This document shows positions 1 through 5,333 of a stretch of DNA of 15,103 nucleotides, one piece after another; position 1 is the stretch's first letter; each line of letters starts with the position of its first letter. The stretch lies in assembly GCA_022791355.1 (NCBI GenBank), contig JAAVYX010000085.1:1-15103 (forward strand). Reading direction: 5' to 3'. The notes beneath the pieces were generated by a model. The model was not told the origin of the DNA. It did no database searches and saw nothing but the letters and a program-made list of their open reading frames with translations. The position numbers and the translations under genes were made by a program. Source of the DNA: Clostridiales bacterium (GTDB lineage Bacteria; Bacillota; Clostridia; Oscillospirales; Acutalibacteraceae).

Positions 1-60
1 ACTGACGGACCGTTCTGTCGAGCGGCTACTGACAGGCCGCTCTGTCGAGCGGCTACTGAC
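1..60. repeat. 27-bp tandem hairpin repeat (REP-like)
   Basis: Two 27-bp units (7-33 and 34-60) share the identical 20-mer TCTGTCGAGCGGCTACTGAC at 14-33 and 41-60, and positions 1-6 are the tail of a further unit. The second unit folds into a perfect 7-bp hairpin: GCCGCTC (36-42), loop TGTC, GAGCGGC (47-53). The first has a matching but G-U-containing left arm. No reading frame is evident. The array may continue upstream of the window. Confidence 0.85.
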
Positions 61-150
61 GGACCTTGCCGGCCCTTTTTGTGATTGACCGCTGGATTTT
101 CGGCGTTGTAGGTGGGAGGAGTCCACCCAGGCAGGCCGCCTTGCCTTCAC

Positions 151-170
151 AGCCGCTCATTAGAGCGGCT
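151..170. repeat. REP-like hairpin, same family as 1-60
   Basis: AGCCGCTC (151-158), loop ATTA and GAGCGGCT (163-170) form a perfect 8-bp stem, followed by AC. It shares the core GCCGCTC-N4-GAGCGGCTAC with the tandem units at 1-60, so it is a dispersed member of the same hairpin family. No T-run follows, so it is not a convincing intrinsic terminator. Confidence 0.75.
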
Positions 171-187
171 ACATCCGTCTTGTTTGC

Positions 188-201
188 ATGGGGTTCCCCA
201 T
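188..201. repeat. 14-bp palindrome upstream of the DUF3006 gene
   Basis: ATGGGG-TT-CCCCAT is a perfect palindrome about 100 bp before the start codon at 299. It could be an operator or part of an RNA hairpin. Nothing further supports a role. No good sigma-A promoter is visible nearby: TTGCAT at 184 and TATTTA at 209 are 19 bp apart and weak. Confidence 0.4.
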
Positions 202-298
202 AAAACCCTATTTAAACCTTGGAGATAGATGGTATCGTTAGCCTTTCGACCAGAGATACCGCCGCTTTATGGGAATGATATAGTAGGAGGCGCGCGAA

Positions 299-511
299 AT
301 GCTGATTATTGACCGACTCGAAGGAGACATTGCCGTTTGCGAGGACGAGGAACGCCGGATGGTGGAAATTCCCCGCCGTCTGCTGCCCGCGGACGCTGAG
401 CCGGGCAGCGTGCTGACGCCCGACGGGGAGGGCTACCGGCTGGACGCGGCGGCCGAGGCTCAACGACGCGAACGGATACGCCGGCTACAGGATAGTCTTT
501 GGGAGGAGTAA
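299..511 (+). CDS. DUF3006 domain protein, 70 aa
   Basis: This small protein is recognised as DUF3006 from its layout. It begins with the strand MLIIDRLEGDIAVCE (residues 1-15), continues through VEIPRRLLP (22-30) and a GSVLT turn (36-40), and ends in a charged helix containing RRERIRRLQDSLWEE. The length of 70 aa is normal for the family. The start is fixed by GGAGG at 286-290, eight nucleotides before ATG. The molecular function is unknown. In other Firmicutes such genes often lie beside a ComEC-like metallo-beta-lactamase-fold hydrolase, but none is present here: repeats lie upstream and 820 bp of non-coding DNA downstream. The family call is confident; no function can be assigned. Confidence 0.88.
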   Translation: MLIIDRLEGDIAVCEDEERRMVEIPRRLLPADAEPGSVLTPDGEGYRLDAAAEAQRRERIRRLQDSLWEE

Positions 512-640
512 GGGCCGGCACGTTTCCTTGTAAAGCGTCAGAGCCTTGCCGCGCCGTCCGTCTCCAAGCGCGTATACCCTTTTGCGGGGAAATGCGCACA
601 GCCGGCGCTATTTTTGTCGTTCGCTGATCGACGGGCCGTC

Positions 641-876
641 CTAGAAAGCGTCTACGAACACCGAAACGATGTATAGATTTTCGCTTAGCCCATCTAAGCG
701 AACAGCCTTTGGCTGTTCTGGCGACCACGGCGCTAAAGCGCCTCTGCCTGAAGGTCTCGGCGCTAAAGCGCCTCTAGGAGCGTCCCTTGCGGGAAGCAAG
801 GAATGGACAACGGCCATTCTCTTAGATAGGCCGAGCCAAAACCCGCGTCGTTTTTTGATTTGAAGACGCGCTCTAG
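641..876. mobile_element. MITE-like element, 236 bp, CTAG-ended TIRs
   Basis: The terminal inverted repeats are CTAGAAAGCGTCT (641-653) and AGACGCGCTCTAG (864-876), which match at 11 of 13 positions when one is reverse-complemented. Each starts with CTAG. The interior is a chain of hairpins: TCGCTTA/TAAGCGA (681-701), GAACAGCC/GGCTGTTC (700-718), two copies of GGCGCTAAAGCGCC (729-742 and 759-772), CCTTGC/GCAAGG (785-801) and GAATGG/CCATTC (801-819). No transposase is encoded. Ends and an internal block recur elsewhere in the window (9321-9358 and 5142-5161). That pattern suits a non-autonomous element moved by a transposase acting in trans, possibly one preferring CTAG targets. Mobility is inferred. 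Confidence 0.65.
728..777. repeat. Paired palindromic blocks inside the MITE-like element
   Basis: CGGCGCTAAAGCGCCTCT occurs at 728-745 and again at 758-775. The second copy continues to CTAG at 777, giving a 20-mer whose exact reverse complement is at 5142-5161. Each block is itself a hairpin, GGCGC-TAAA-GCGCC. Confidence 0.85.
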
Positions 877-972
877 CATTTGTATGAAAATCGGAGATAA
901 GCTGGATTTTGGTACAGATCGTATTGGCTTTTTGGAAAAACCGGAAGTCGAACCGGCGGCGCACGAAGATTT

Positions 973-1013
973 TTGACCTAGAAAATAACGCTAGAGTGGG
1001 TTATATAGGTCAA
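973..1013. repeat. Inverted repeat TTGACCTA ... TAGGTCAA
   Basis: A perfect 8-bp inverted repeat (973-980 and 1006-1013) spans 25 bp of AT-rich sequence and includes CTAG at both 978-981 and 991-994. It lies about 320 bp before the ATPase start. It could be an operator, a small hairpin RNA or another minimal CTAG-type element. The first arm begins with a -35-like TTGACC, but no -10 sits at suitable spacing. Confidence 0.5.
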
Positions 1014-1112
1014 GCGGGCGTATAGATTTTTGGTTTTCACACACTCTCTGGATGGATAAAAAGACCTTTTTTCGGCTTTGAAAACAGACGTTAAAAGACG
1101 GATGCCTAGCAG

Positions 1113-1133
1113 TCCGCTCTGCCCGGCGGCTAC
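1113..1133. repeat. Diverged REP-like copy
   Basis: TCCGCTCTGCCCGGCGGCTAC matches the REP-like core at 36-56 in 17 of 21 positions by eye, including the terminal CGGCTAC. It is a degraded member of the family near the left window edge. Confidence 0.5.
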
Positions 1134-1333
1134 CTTCTCTTGGCCCGTATGTTTTTTACCATTAAAGCTTAGAAGGGTTCTATAGCGAACCAAGCCGGGA
1201 GCCGGAAAGGAGACAGGCGGATCTTTGCCGCCCAAACCCGAAGGCCGCCGGCGCCCATTTGAACCGCCATCTTAGGCTGGGACGGCCGGCCCCGCCGGGA
1301 CCGGCGGAAAGCAATGAGAAGGAGGCAGGGACA

Positions 1334-2083
1334 TTGAGCGGCGGGCGGTATATACAAGAGGTGATTTTGAATAAGCCGGTTTCTAAGGATTCCTATTTAT
1401 ACGACCTGCCGGCCGTGCGTTTCCTGCGCGAGACCGGTCCGCTGGCCATCGAGCGGAACGTGACCTTTTTTGTGGGGGAAAACGGCTCGGGTAAATCTAC
1501 CCTCTTGGAGGCTGTCGCCGTCGCCTTCGGCTTCAATCCCGAGGGGGGCTCCAGAAATTTCAGCTTTTCCACCGCCCCCTCCCATTCCGGGCTTTACGCC
1601 CATCTTACCCTGGCCAAGTCGGGCTACCCGCGGGACGGCTTTTTTCTGCGGGCCGAGAGCTTTTACAACGCGGCCAGCTATATCGATCAAATCGACCGGG
1701 AGCCCGCCTTTGAGCCGCCGGTCATCCAGAGCTACGGCGGCGTTTCCCTGCATGCGCAGTCCCACGGGGAGAGCTTTATGGCCTTGGTGCAAAATCGTTT
1801 CAGAGGAGAGGGACTGTATATTCTGGACGAGCCGGAGGCCGCCCTGTCCCCCACCCGGCAGCTGACCCTCTTAATCGAGATAGACGCTCTGGTAAAAAAC
1901 AACTCTCAGTTTATCATCGCTACCCATTCGCCGATTCTCATGGCCTTTCCGAACGCCGCCATATATGAATTTTCCGAAAAGGGACTGCGGGCGACTTCCT
2001 ATGAGCGGACCGAGCACTATCAGATAACCAAGCGTTTTCTAGAAAACCCCCAAGGCATACTGCGTCGACTGCTGGAGGACTGA
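1334..2083 (+). CDS. AAA/ABC-type ATPase (COG3910-like), 249 aa
   Basis: This is a soluble P-loop ATPase of the SMC/ABC-like class, probably acting in nucleic-acid or stress metabolism; the substrate is unknown. Numbered from TTG 1334, it shows Walker A GENGSGKS (48-55), a degenerate signature QSHGESF (142-148), Walker B LYILDEPEAAL (161-171) and an H-loop ATHSP (196-200). These occur in the normal order, and the length fits small single-domain members. The start is chosen because AAGGAGG at 1319-1325 lies 8 nt before TTG and the conserved N-terminal strand (YIQEVIL) begins just after. The frame stays open to an upstream TTG at 1259, but that has no ribosome-binding site and would add a Pro/Gly-rich tail. 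No membrane segment or partner gene is seen, so it stands alone. It could be mistaken for a transporter ATPase, but the Walker B/ATHSP pattern argues otherwise. Confidence 0.9.
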   Translation: MSGGRYIQEVILNKPVSKDSYLYDLPAVRFLRETGPLAIERNVTFFVGENGSGKSTLLEAVAVAFGFNPEGGSRNFSFSTAPSHSGLYAHLTLAKSGYPRDGFFLRAESFYNAASYIDQIDREPAFEPPVIQSYGGVSLHAQSHGESFMALVQNRFRGEGLYILDEPEAALSPTRQLTLLIEIDALVKNNSQFIIATHSPILMAFPNAAIYEFSEKGLRATSYERTEHYQITKRFLENPQGILRRLLED

Positions 2084-2273
2084 AGGCTGGGCGGCCGGAT
2101 ACGGCCGAACGCAGGGAGGATACGGTTGAACCGCGCACGGGTCTCCTTGTTTTCACGCTCTAAAGACCGTCCGCCGTCTTGCGCCGAACCGCTTTTTTAT
2201 GGATTTTCAAAGCGCGTCATGATCAGGACTTAAAAGGAAAGGGCTGACGAAATAGGATGCCGGTCCTTGGCTT

Positions 2274-2336
2274 GGCCGGTTAGGAGAGACGGACAAGTCC
2301 GGTTATGAAACCGGCCGGGCGTGTCCGGCATTTTTT
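2274..2336 (+). terminator. Terminator with overlapping alternative helix (attenuator-like)
   Basis: GCCGG (2314-2318), loop GCGTGT, CCGGC (2325-2329), one A and six T (2331-2336) form an intrinsic terminator. Its left arm overlaps the right arm of another possible helix, GGCCGGTT (2274-2281) with AACCGGCC (2309-2316). That helix encloses a third hairpin, CGGAC-AA-GTCCG (2290-2301). The two outer structures cannot form together, as in attenuators and riboswitches. It lies 230 bp after the ATPase and ends 37 bp before the feo -35 box. It may simply terminate upstream transcription. No known riboswitch class was recognised. Confidence 0.6.
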
Positions 2337-2345
2337 ACGGACAAA

Positions 2346-2368
2346 CCCGCATAAATATAATATGCGGG
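2346..2368. repeat. 8-bp inverted repeat just upstream of the feo -35 box
   Basis: CCCGCATA (2346-2353) and TATGCGGG (2361-2368) are perfect reverse complements around an AT-only 7-nt loop. The repeat ends 5 bp before the feo -35 hexamer, a position where an activator or repressor could bind. Its role is unknown. Confidence 0.5.
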
Positions 2369-2373
2369 CCGGA

Positions 2374-2402
2374 TTGACAGAAATCCGTTTTTCGACTATA
2401 AT
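2374..2402 (+). promoter_or_regulatory. Consensus sigma-A promoter of feoAB
   Basis: TTGACA (2374-2379), a 17-bp spacer and TATAAT (2397-2402) match the housekeeping consensus perfectly. Transcription would start near 2409, leaving a leader of about 65 nt before feoA. A promoter this strong implies that expression is held down by a repressor, consistent with the box immediately downstream. The -35 box also lies within an inverted repeat, CGGATT-GACAGA-AATCCG (2370-2387). Confidence 0.88.
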
Positions 2403-2403
2403 G

Positions 2404-2422
2404 TTACCGTAGGCTAACAAAA
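2404..2422 (+). promoter_or_regulatory. Candidate DtxR/IdeR-type iron box
   Basis: TTACCGTAGGCTAACAAAA matches the 19-bp DtxR/IdeR consensus (TTAGGTTAGSCTAACCTAA) at 14 of 19 positions, including an unbroken central TAGGCTAAC. It starts 2 bp after the -10 box and covers the expected transcription start, the normal place for repression by an iron-loaded regulator. An adjoining CTAAC-AAAA-GTTAG (2414-2427) gives further dyad symmetry. Iron-dependent repression of feo is inferred from position and motif. Confidence 0.6.
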
Positions 2423-2474
2423 GTTAGATATTGATAATTTTTGCCATAGACCAGAATACCGTGGAGGGGACCTT

Positions 2475-2705
2475 ATGGAGATTACAGCTGATAAGCTGAA
2501 GACAGGACAGGAGGGGACGGTTCGGTCCCTGGCCTGTACCGGCGCGCTGCGCCGCCGTATCATCGATATGGGCATTACCCCCGGAGCCTCCATACGGCTG
2601 ATCAGGAAAGCCCCATTAGGCGACCCTATGGAATATAACGTCCGGGGATATGAGTTGAGCGTCCGCAGGTCGGAAGCCAAAGAGATTATGGTGGAGGTTC
2701 ATTAG
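2475..2705 (+). CDS. feoA: Ferrous iron transport protein A
   Basis: FeoA is a small cytoplasmic SH3-like protein that supports the FeoB ferrous iron transporter, probably by touching its cytoplasmic face. The 76-aa product has the family pattern: an N-terminal TGQEGTVRSL strand, the conserved LRRRIIDMGITPGASIRLIRKAPLGDP stretch in the middle (written here only as a landmark: LRRRIIDMG at 25-33, then TPGA), and a C-terminal ELSVRRSEAKEIMVE. The length is typical. GGAGG at 2463-2467 lies 7 nt before the ATG. It follows the consensus promoter and candidate DtxR box, and feoB starts 153 bp downstream on the same strand with no intrinsic terminator of standard form between them, so co-transcription is likely. 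Confidence 0.95.
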   Translation: MEITADKLKTGQEGTVRSLACTGALRRRIIDMGITPGASIRLIRKAPLGDPMEYNVRGYELSVRRSEAKEIMVEVH

Positions 2706-2716
2706 GTCCTGCTCTC

Positions 2717-2820
2717 ATAAGCCCGAAGGCACATTTTTCCGGCAAAATCTGCCGGTTGCTGCGTTAAATTTTTTTCCTGTATCCGGAAATTTTTTTCGCA
2801 AATCCGCTTATTGGGCTTAT
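2717..2820 (+). promoter_or_regulatory. Structured feoA-feoB intercistronic region
   Basis: ATAAGCCC (2717-2724) and GGGCTTAT (2813-2820) can pair and enclose most of the feoA-feoB gap. Inside is a perfect hairpin CCGGCA-AAATC-TGCCGG (2739-2755) followed by two T-tracts. The gap is 153 nt, unusually long for feoA-feoB, and AT-richer than its neighbours. It could control feoB translation or transcript processing. The pairings are read from sequence; the function is inferred. Confidence 0.45.
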
Positions 2821-2858
2821 CAGAATAAGTCCTAGGGGGTTGGAGAGGAGAGAGTCGT

Positions 2859-4988
2859 ATGCCATTTCACATCGCCCTGTTGGGCAATCCCAACTGCGGT
2901 AAAACCACCCTGTTCAACGCGGTCACCGGCGCGTCTCAGTATGTGGGCAACTGGCCGGGGGTAACGGTGGAGAAGAAGGAGGGCAGGTTCAGGCGGGGCG
3001 GCCTAGAGGTAGTCATGGTGGACCTGCCGGGTATTTACTCCCTATCCCCCTATACGCCGGAGGAGATTGTCTCCCGGCAGTATATCACCGACGAGCAGCC
3101 CGACCTGATCGTCAATATCGTGGACGCTACCAACCTGGAGCGAAACCTATATCTGACCACCCAGCTGGCCGAGCTGGGCCGGCCCATGATTATCGCCCTA
3201 AATATGATCGATATGCTGGAGCGGCGAGGCGTTTCTGTGGATACGGCCGCCTTGGAAAAGGAACTGGGCATTCCGATCTGTCCCATTTCGGCCTCCAAGT
3301 CCACCGGCGTGGACCAGTTGCTCCATCGGGCCATTCATATGCTCCACGATATTTCCCACGAGGAGGATGTGGCCGGGGGAGAGGGTCAGCTGAAAAGCCG
3401 GGCGGCCGAGCTGCATCGGGAACTGCACCATATCCACGGCGACCTGCACGAGAACCGGCTGCCTTATCATCCCATTGTCAAGACCTTCTACGACTGGAAG
3501 ATAAGCGCCGCGGTCGAGGCGGTGGAGGAGGTCATTCGGGACCTGCCAGGGGCGGGTTCGGCTCCCCGGTTCGCCGCCGTCAAGCTCTTTGAGGGCGATC
3601 CTATCCTGACGAGAGGCCTGCCCCTGTCGGCGGAGCAGCGGAGGCTGGTGGAGGGCATCCTGGCCAGCGTACCCGAAACCCCGCTGGTGGACCGGCAGAT
3701 GATGATCGCCGACCAACGGTATCGATTCATCTGCGGGGTCTGCGGGCGGGTGGTGAAAAAACCCCGGAAGCCGGTGGTTACCCTCTCGGAGAAGATCGAT
3801 AGGGTCCTCACACACAAGGCGCTGGCCATCCCTCTTTTCTTTGTCATCATGCTGGTTATCTTTATCATCACCTTCGGCCCTCCCGGCAGCTGGCTGACCG
3901 ACACGGTCAGCAACTTTATCAGCGGCTCCCTTACCGATGGGGTGCGGCAGGGTCTTACCAGTGTGCATACGGCCCAGTGGGCGGTGAGCCTCCTTTGCGA
4001 CGGGATTTTAGGGGGCGTGGGATCGGTGCTCTCCTTCCTGCCCCAGATTATGATTCTCTTCTTCTTCCTCTCGATTTTGGAGGACAGCGGCTATATGTCC
4101 CGGGCGGCCTTTATTATGGACCGGCCCCTCCGTAAAATTGGCTTGACCGGACGCTCCTTTGTCCCTATGCTCATGGGATTCGGCTGTACGGTGCCGGCCG
4201 TCATGGCCACCCGGACCCTGGAAAACGAGCGGGATAAACGTCTGACCGTGCTCATCACCCCCTTTATGTCCTGCTCGGCCAAAATGCCGGTTTACGCCCT
4301 GTTTATCTCGGCCTTTTTCGCCAAAAACAAGCCCCTGGTTATTTTCTCGATTTACTTATTGGGCATCTTCGTAGCCATTCTGGCCGGCTTTATCCTGAAA
4401 AGGACGGCGCTTAAGGGGGAAAACGCCACCTTTGTCATGGAGCTGCCGCCCTACCGGCTGCCCACCCTCAAGGGACTGTGCATCCACATTTGGGAACGGC
4501 TGAAGGATTTCCTCTCAAAAGCCGGCACCGTGCTGCTGGCCGCCAGCGTCATCATCTGGTTTTTGCAGTCCTTCAACACCTCCCTGGAAATGGTGGACGA
4601 CAGTTCCCGCAGCATCCTGGCCGCCGCCGGAACGGCCATCGCCCCTGTCTTTGTCCCCCTAGGATTCGGTTTCTGGCAGGCCTCGGTAGCCCTGGTTTCG
4701 GGTCTGGCCGCTAAGGAGACGGTGGTTTCCACCTTCGGCATTCTCCTGGGCGCGGCCGACGAGACGGCCAGTGCCGCCGCTTTAAACGGCGTGTTTACCC
4801 CCCTGTCGGCTTTTTCCTTTCTAGTCTTTGTGTTGCTCTATACTCCCTGCTTCGCCGCCCTGTCGGCCATACGGCGGGAGATGCGCAGCTGGAAATGGAC
4901 CCTTTTCGCCATCGTTATGCAGTTAGGCGTGGCCTGGGTTTGTTCCTTTGCGGTTTATCAAGGAGGCCGGCTGCTGGGGCTGGGATAG
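2859..4988 (+). CDS. feoB: Ferrous iron transport protein B
   Basis: FeoB is the inner-membrane Fe(II) permease with a cytoplasmic G-protein domain. At 709 aa it is full length. The G motifs are clear: G1 GNPNCGKT (9-16), G2 Thr in GVTVEKK (34-40), G3 DLPG (55-58), G4 NMID (115-118) and G5 SAS (144-146). A helical cytoplasmic segment follows to about residue 300. The membrane part carries both Gate regions, with GFGCTVPA (440-447), SCSAKMP (471-477) and a conserved YTPC (661-664). Hydrophobic segments lie near 322-340, 375-405, 465-485, 492-512, 555-570, 595-630, 648-670 and 680-700. GGAGAGG at 2842-2848 precedes the ATG. Residues 156-204 contain ten histidines, which is unusual. It follows feoA and is followed, after 345 bp, by its Cys-rich accessory protein. 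Confidence 0.97.
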   Translation: MPFHIALLGNPNCGKTTLFNAVTGASQYVGNWPGVTVEKKEGRFRRGGLEVVMVDLPGIYSLSPYTPEEIVSRQYITDEQPDLIVNIVDATNLERNLYLTTQLAELGRPMIIALNMIDMLERRGVSVDTAALEKELGIPICPISASKSTGVDQLLHRAIHMLHDISHEEDVAGGEGQLKSRAAELHRELHHIHGDLHENRLPYHPIVKTFYDWKISAAVEAVEEVIRDLPGAGSAPRFAAVKLFEGDPILTRGLPLSAEQRRLVEGILASVPETPLVDRQMMIADQRYRFICGVCGRVVKKPRKPVVTLSEKIDRVLTHKALAIPLFFVIMLVIFIITFGPPGSWLTDTVSNFISGSLTDGVRQGLTSVHTAQWAVSLLCDGILGGVGSVLSFLPQIMILFFFLSILEDSGYMSRAAFIMDRPLRKIGLTGRSFVPMLMGFGCTVPAVMATRTLENERDKRLTVLITPFMSCSAKMPVYALFISAFFAKNKPLVIFSIYLLGIFVAILAGFILKRTALKGENATFVMELPPYRLPTLKGLCIHIWERLKDFLSKAGTVLLAASVIIWFLQSFNTSLEMVDDSSRSILAAAGTAIAPVFVPLGFGFWQASVALVSGLAAKETVVSTFGILLGAADETASAAALNGVFTPLSAFSFLVFVLLYTPCFAALSAIRREMRSWKWTLFAIVMQLGVAWVCSFAVYQGGRLLGLG

Positions 4989-5065
4989 TTTTTATTTTAT
5001 TTTTGATTGGCCCGCGGGAAGTTTCGCTTTAAATTTGCTTTTCCTAATTTAGCTGGAATAGAGGG

Positions 5066-5214
5066 TTCGCGCCAGATTTGTTTTTGTTATTCCTCCGATA
5101 CCTGCACGCGAGGCGCGGCCCTATACGATAAAAGAAGGGATCTAGAGGCGCTTTAGCGCCGGGGCGCTACTAGACCAGGAAATGGAGAAATTGGAAAAGT
5201 ATATCTGGCGCGAA
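5066..5214. repeat. Long imperfect inverted repeat (about 150 bp)
   Basis: TTCGCGCCAGAT (5066-5077) and ATCTGGCGCGAA (5203-5214) are perfect 12-bp reverse complements. Similarity continues inward, about 12 of 19 positions by eye, and outward to AGCTG on both sides. The centre near 5140 abuts the CTAG hairpin block. It could fold as one long RNA hairpin between feoB and its accessory gene or be an inserted MITE-like element. No coding frame is supported. Confidence 0.6.
5142..5173. repeat. 32-bp CTAG-ended hairpin block
   Basis: The block starts and ends with CTAG. Its first 20 nt are the exact reverse complement of 758-777 inside the MITE-like element. It can form two competing hairpins: GGCGCTTTAGCGCC (5147-5160) or TAGCGCC-GG-GGCGCTA (5154-5169 region). 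It may be a remnant or minimal copy of the same repeat family. Confidence 0.75.
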
Positions 5215-5333
5215 ACCGCACTGGCAGCTGATAAAATAAAAAGAGAAAATCCGGCGCGATACGACAAAATAAATTCTGTTCATTCTATGGCCGCAAATAA
5301 ACGCCGTTATGCTAAAATGAGGAGAGACGCGTT

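Larger units (their letters stand above)
512..1333. other. Long non-coding, repeat-rich stretch
   Basis: No convincing gene lies between the DUF3006 stop and the ATPase. The short open frames here have no ribosome-binding site and lie mostly inside repeats. The stretch holds the MITE-like element (641-876), an inverted repeat at 973-1013, a second GTATAGATTTT motif at 1020-1030 (also at 671-681), and a diverged REP-like hairpin at 1113-1133. Positions 512-640 and 1134-1318 show nothing recognisable. Confidence 0.7.
2084..2373. other. Non-coding spacer before the feo promoter
   Basis: No gene is seen. Directly after the ATPase stop is a hairpin CGGCCG-GATA-CGGCCG (2092-2107) without a T-run. 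Further on are the attenuator-like structure (2274-2336) and a palindrome (2346-2368), listed separately. Confidence 0.6.
4989..5333. other. 345-bp gap holding a long imperfect palindrome
   Basis: There is no gene between feoB and the Cys-rich accessory protein. The first 20 nt are T-rich but are not preceded by a good stem, so no intrinsic terminator is called for feoB. The rest is dominated by an inverted repeat centred near 5140, described in the next two entries. Confidence 0.65.

Noticed and set aside
669..863. Open frame of 64 codons on the plus strand, and a 107-codon one on the minus strand (641-964), across the MITE-like element
   Set aside because: Both follow the hairpin repeats, lack ribosome-binding sites and give repeat-derived peptides. 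They are likely by-products of the element.
1259..1333. Longer N terminus for the ATPase from TTG at 1259
   Set aside because: No ribosome-binding site, a Pro/Gly-rich unconserved-looking tail, and a far better TTG start at 1334 with AAGGAGG 8 nt upstream.
2274..2336. A known riboswitch class (for example NiCo/czcD, given the feo neighbour)
   Set aside because: No class-specific conserved core could be recognised, and the feo promoter lies downstream of the structure.
2404..2422. Fur box upstream of feoA
   Set aside because: The site lacks the GATAAT-type repeats of Fur boxes and fits the DtxR consensus much better.
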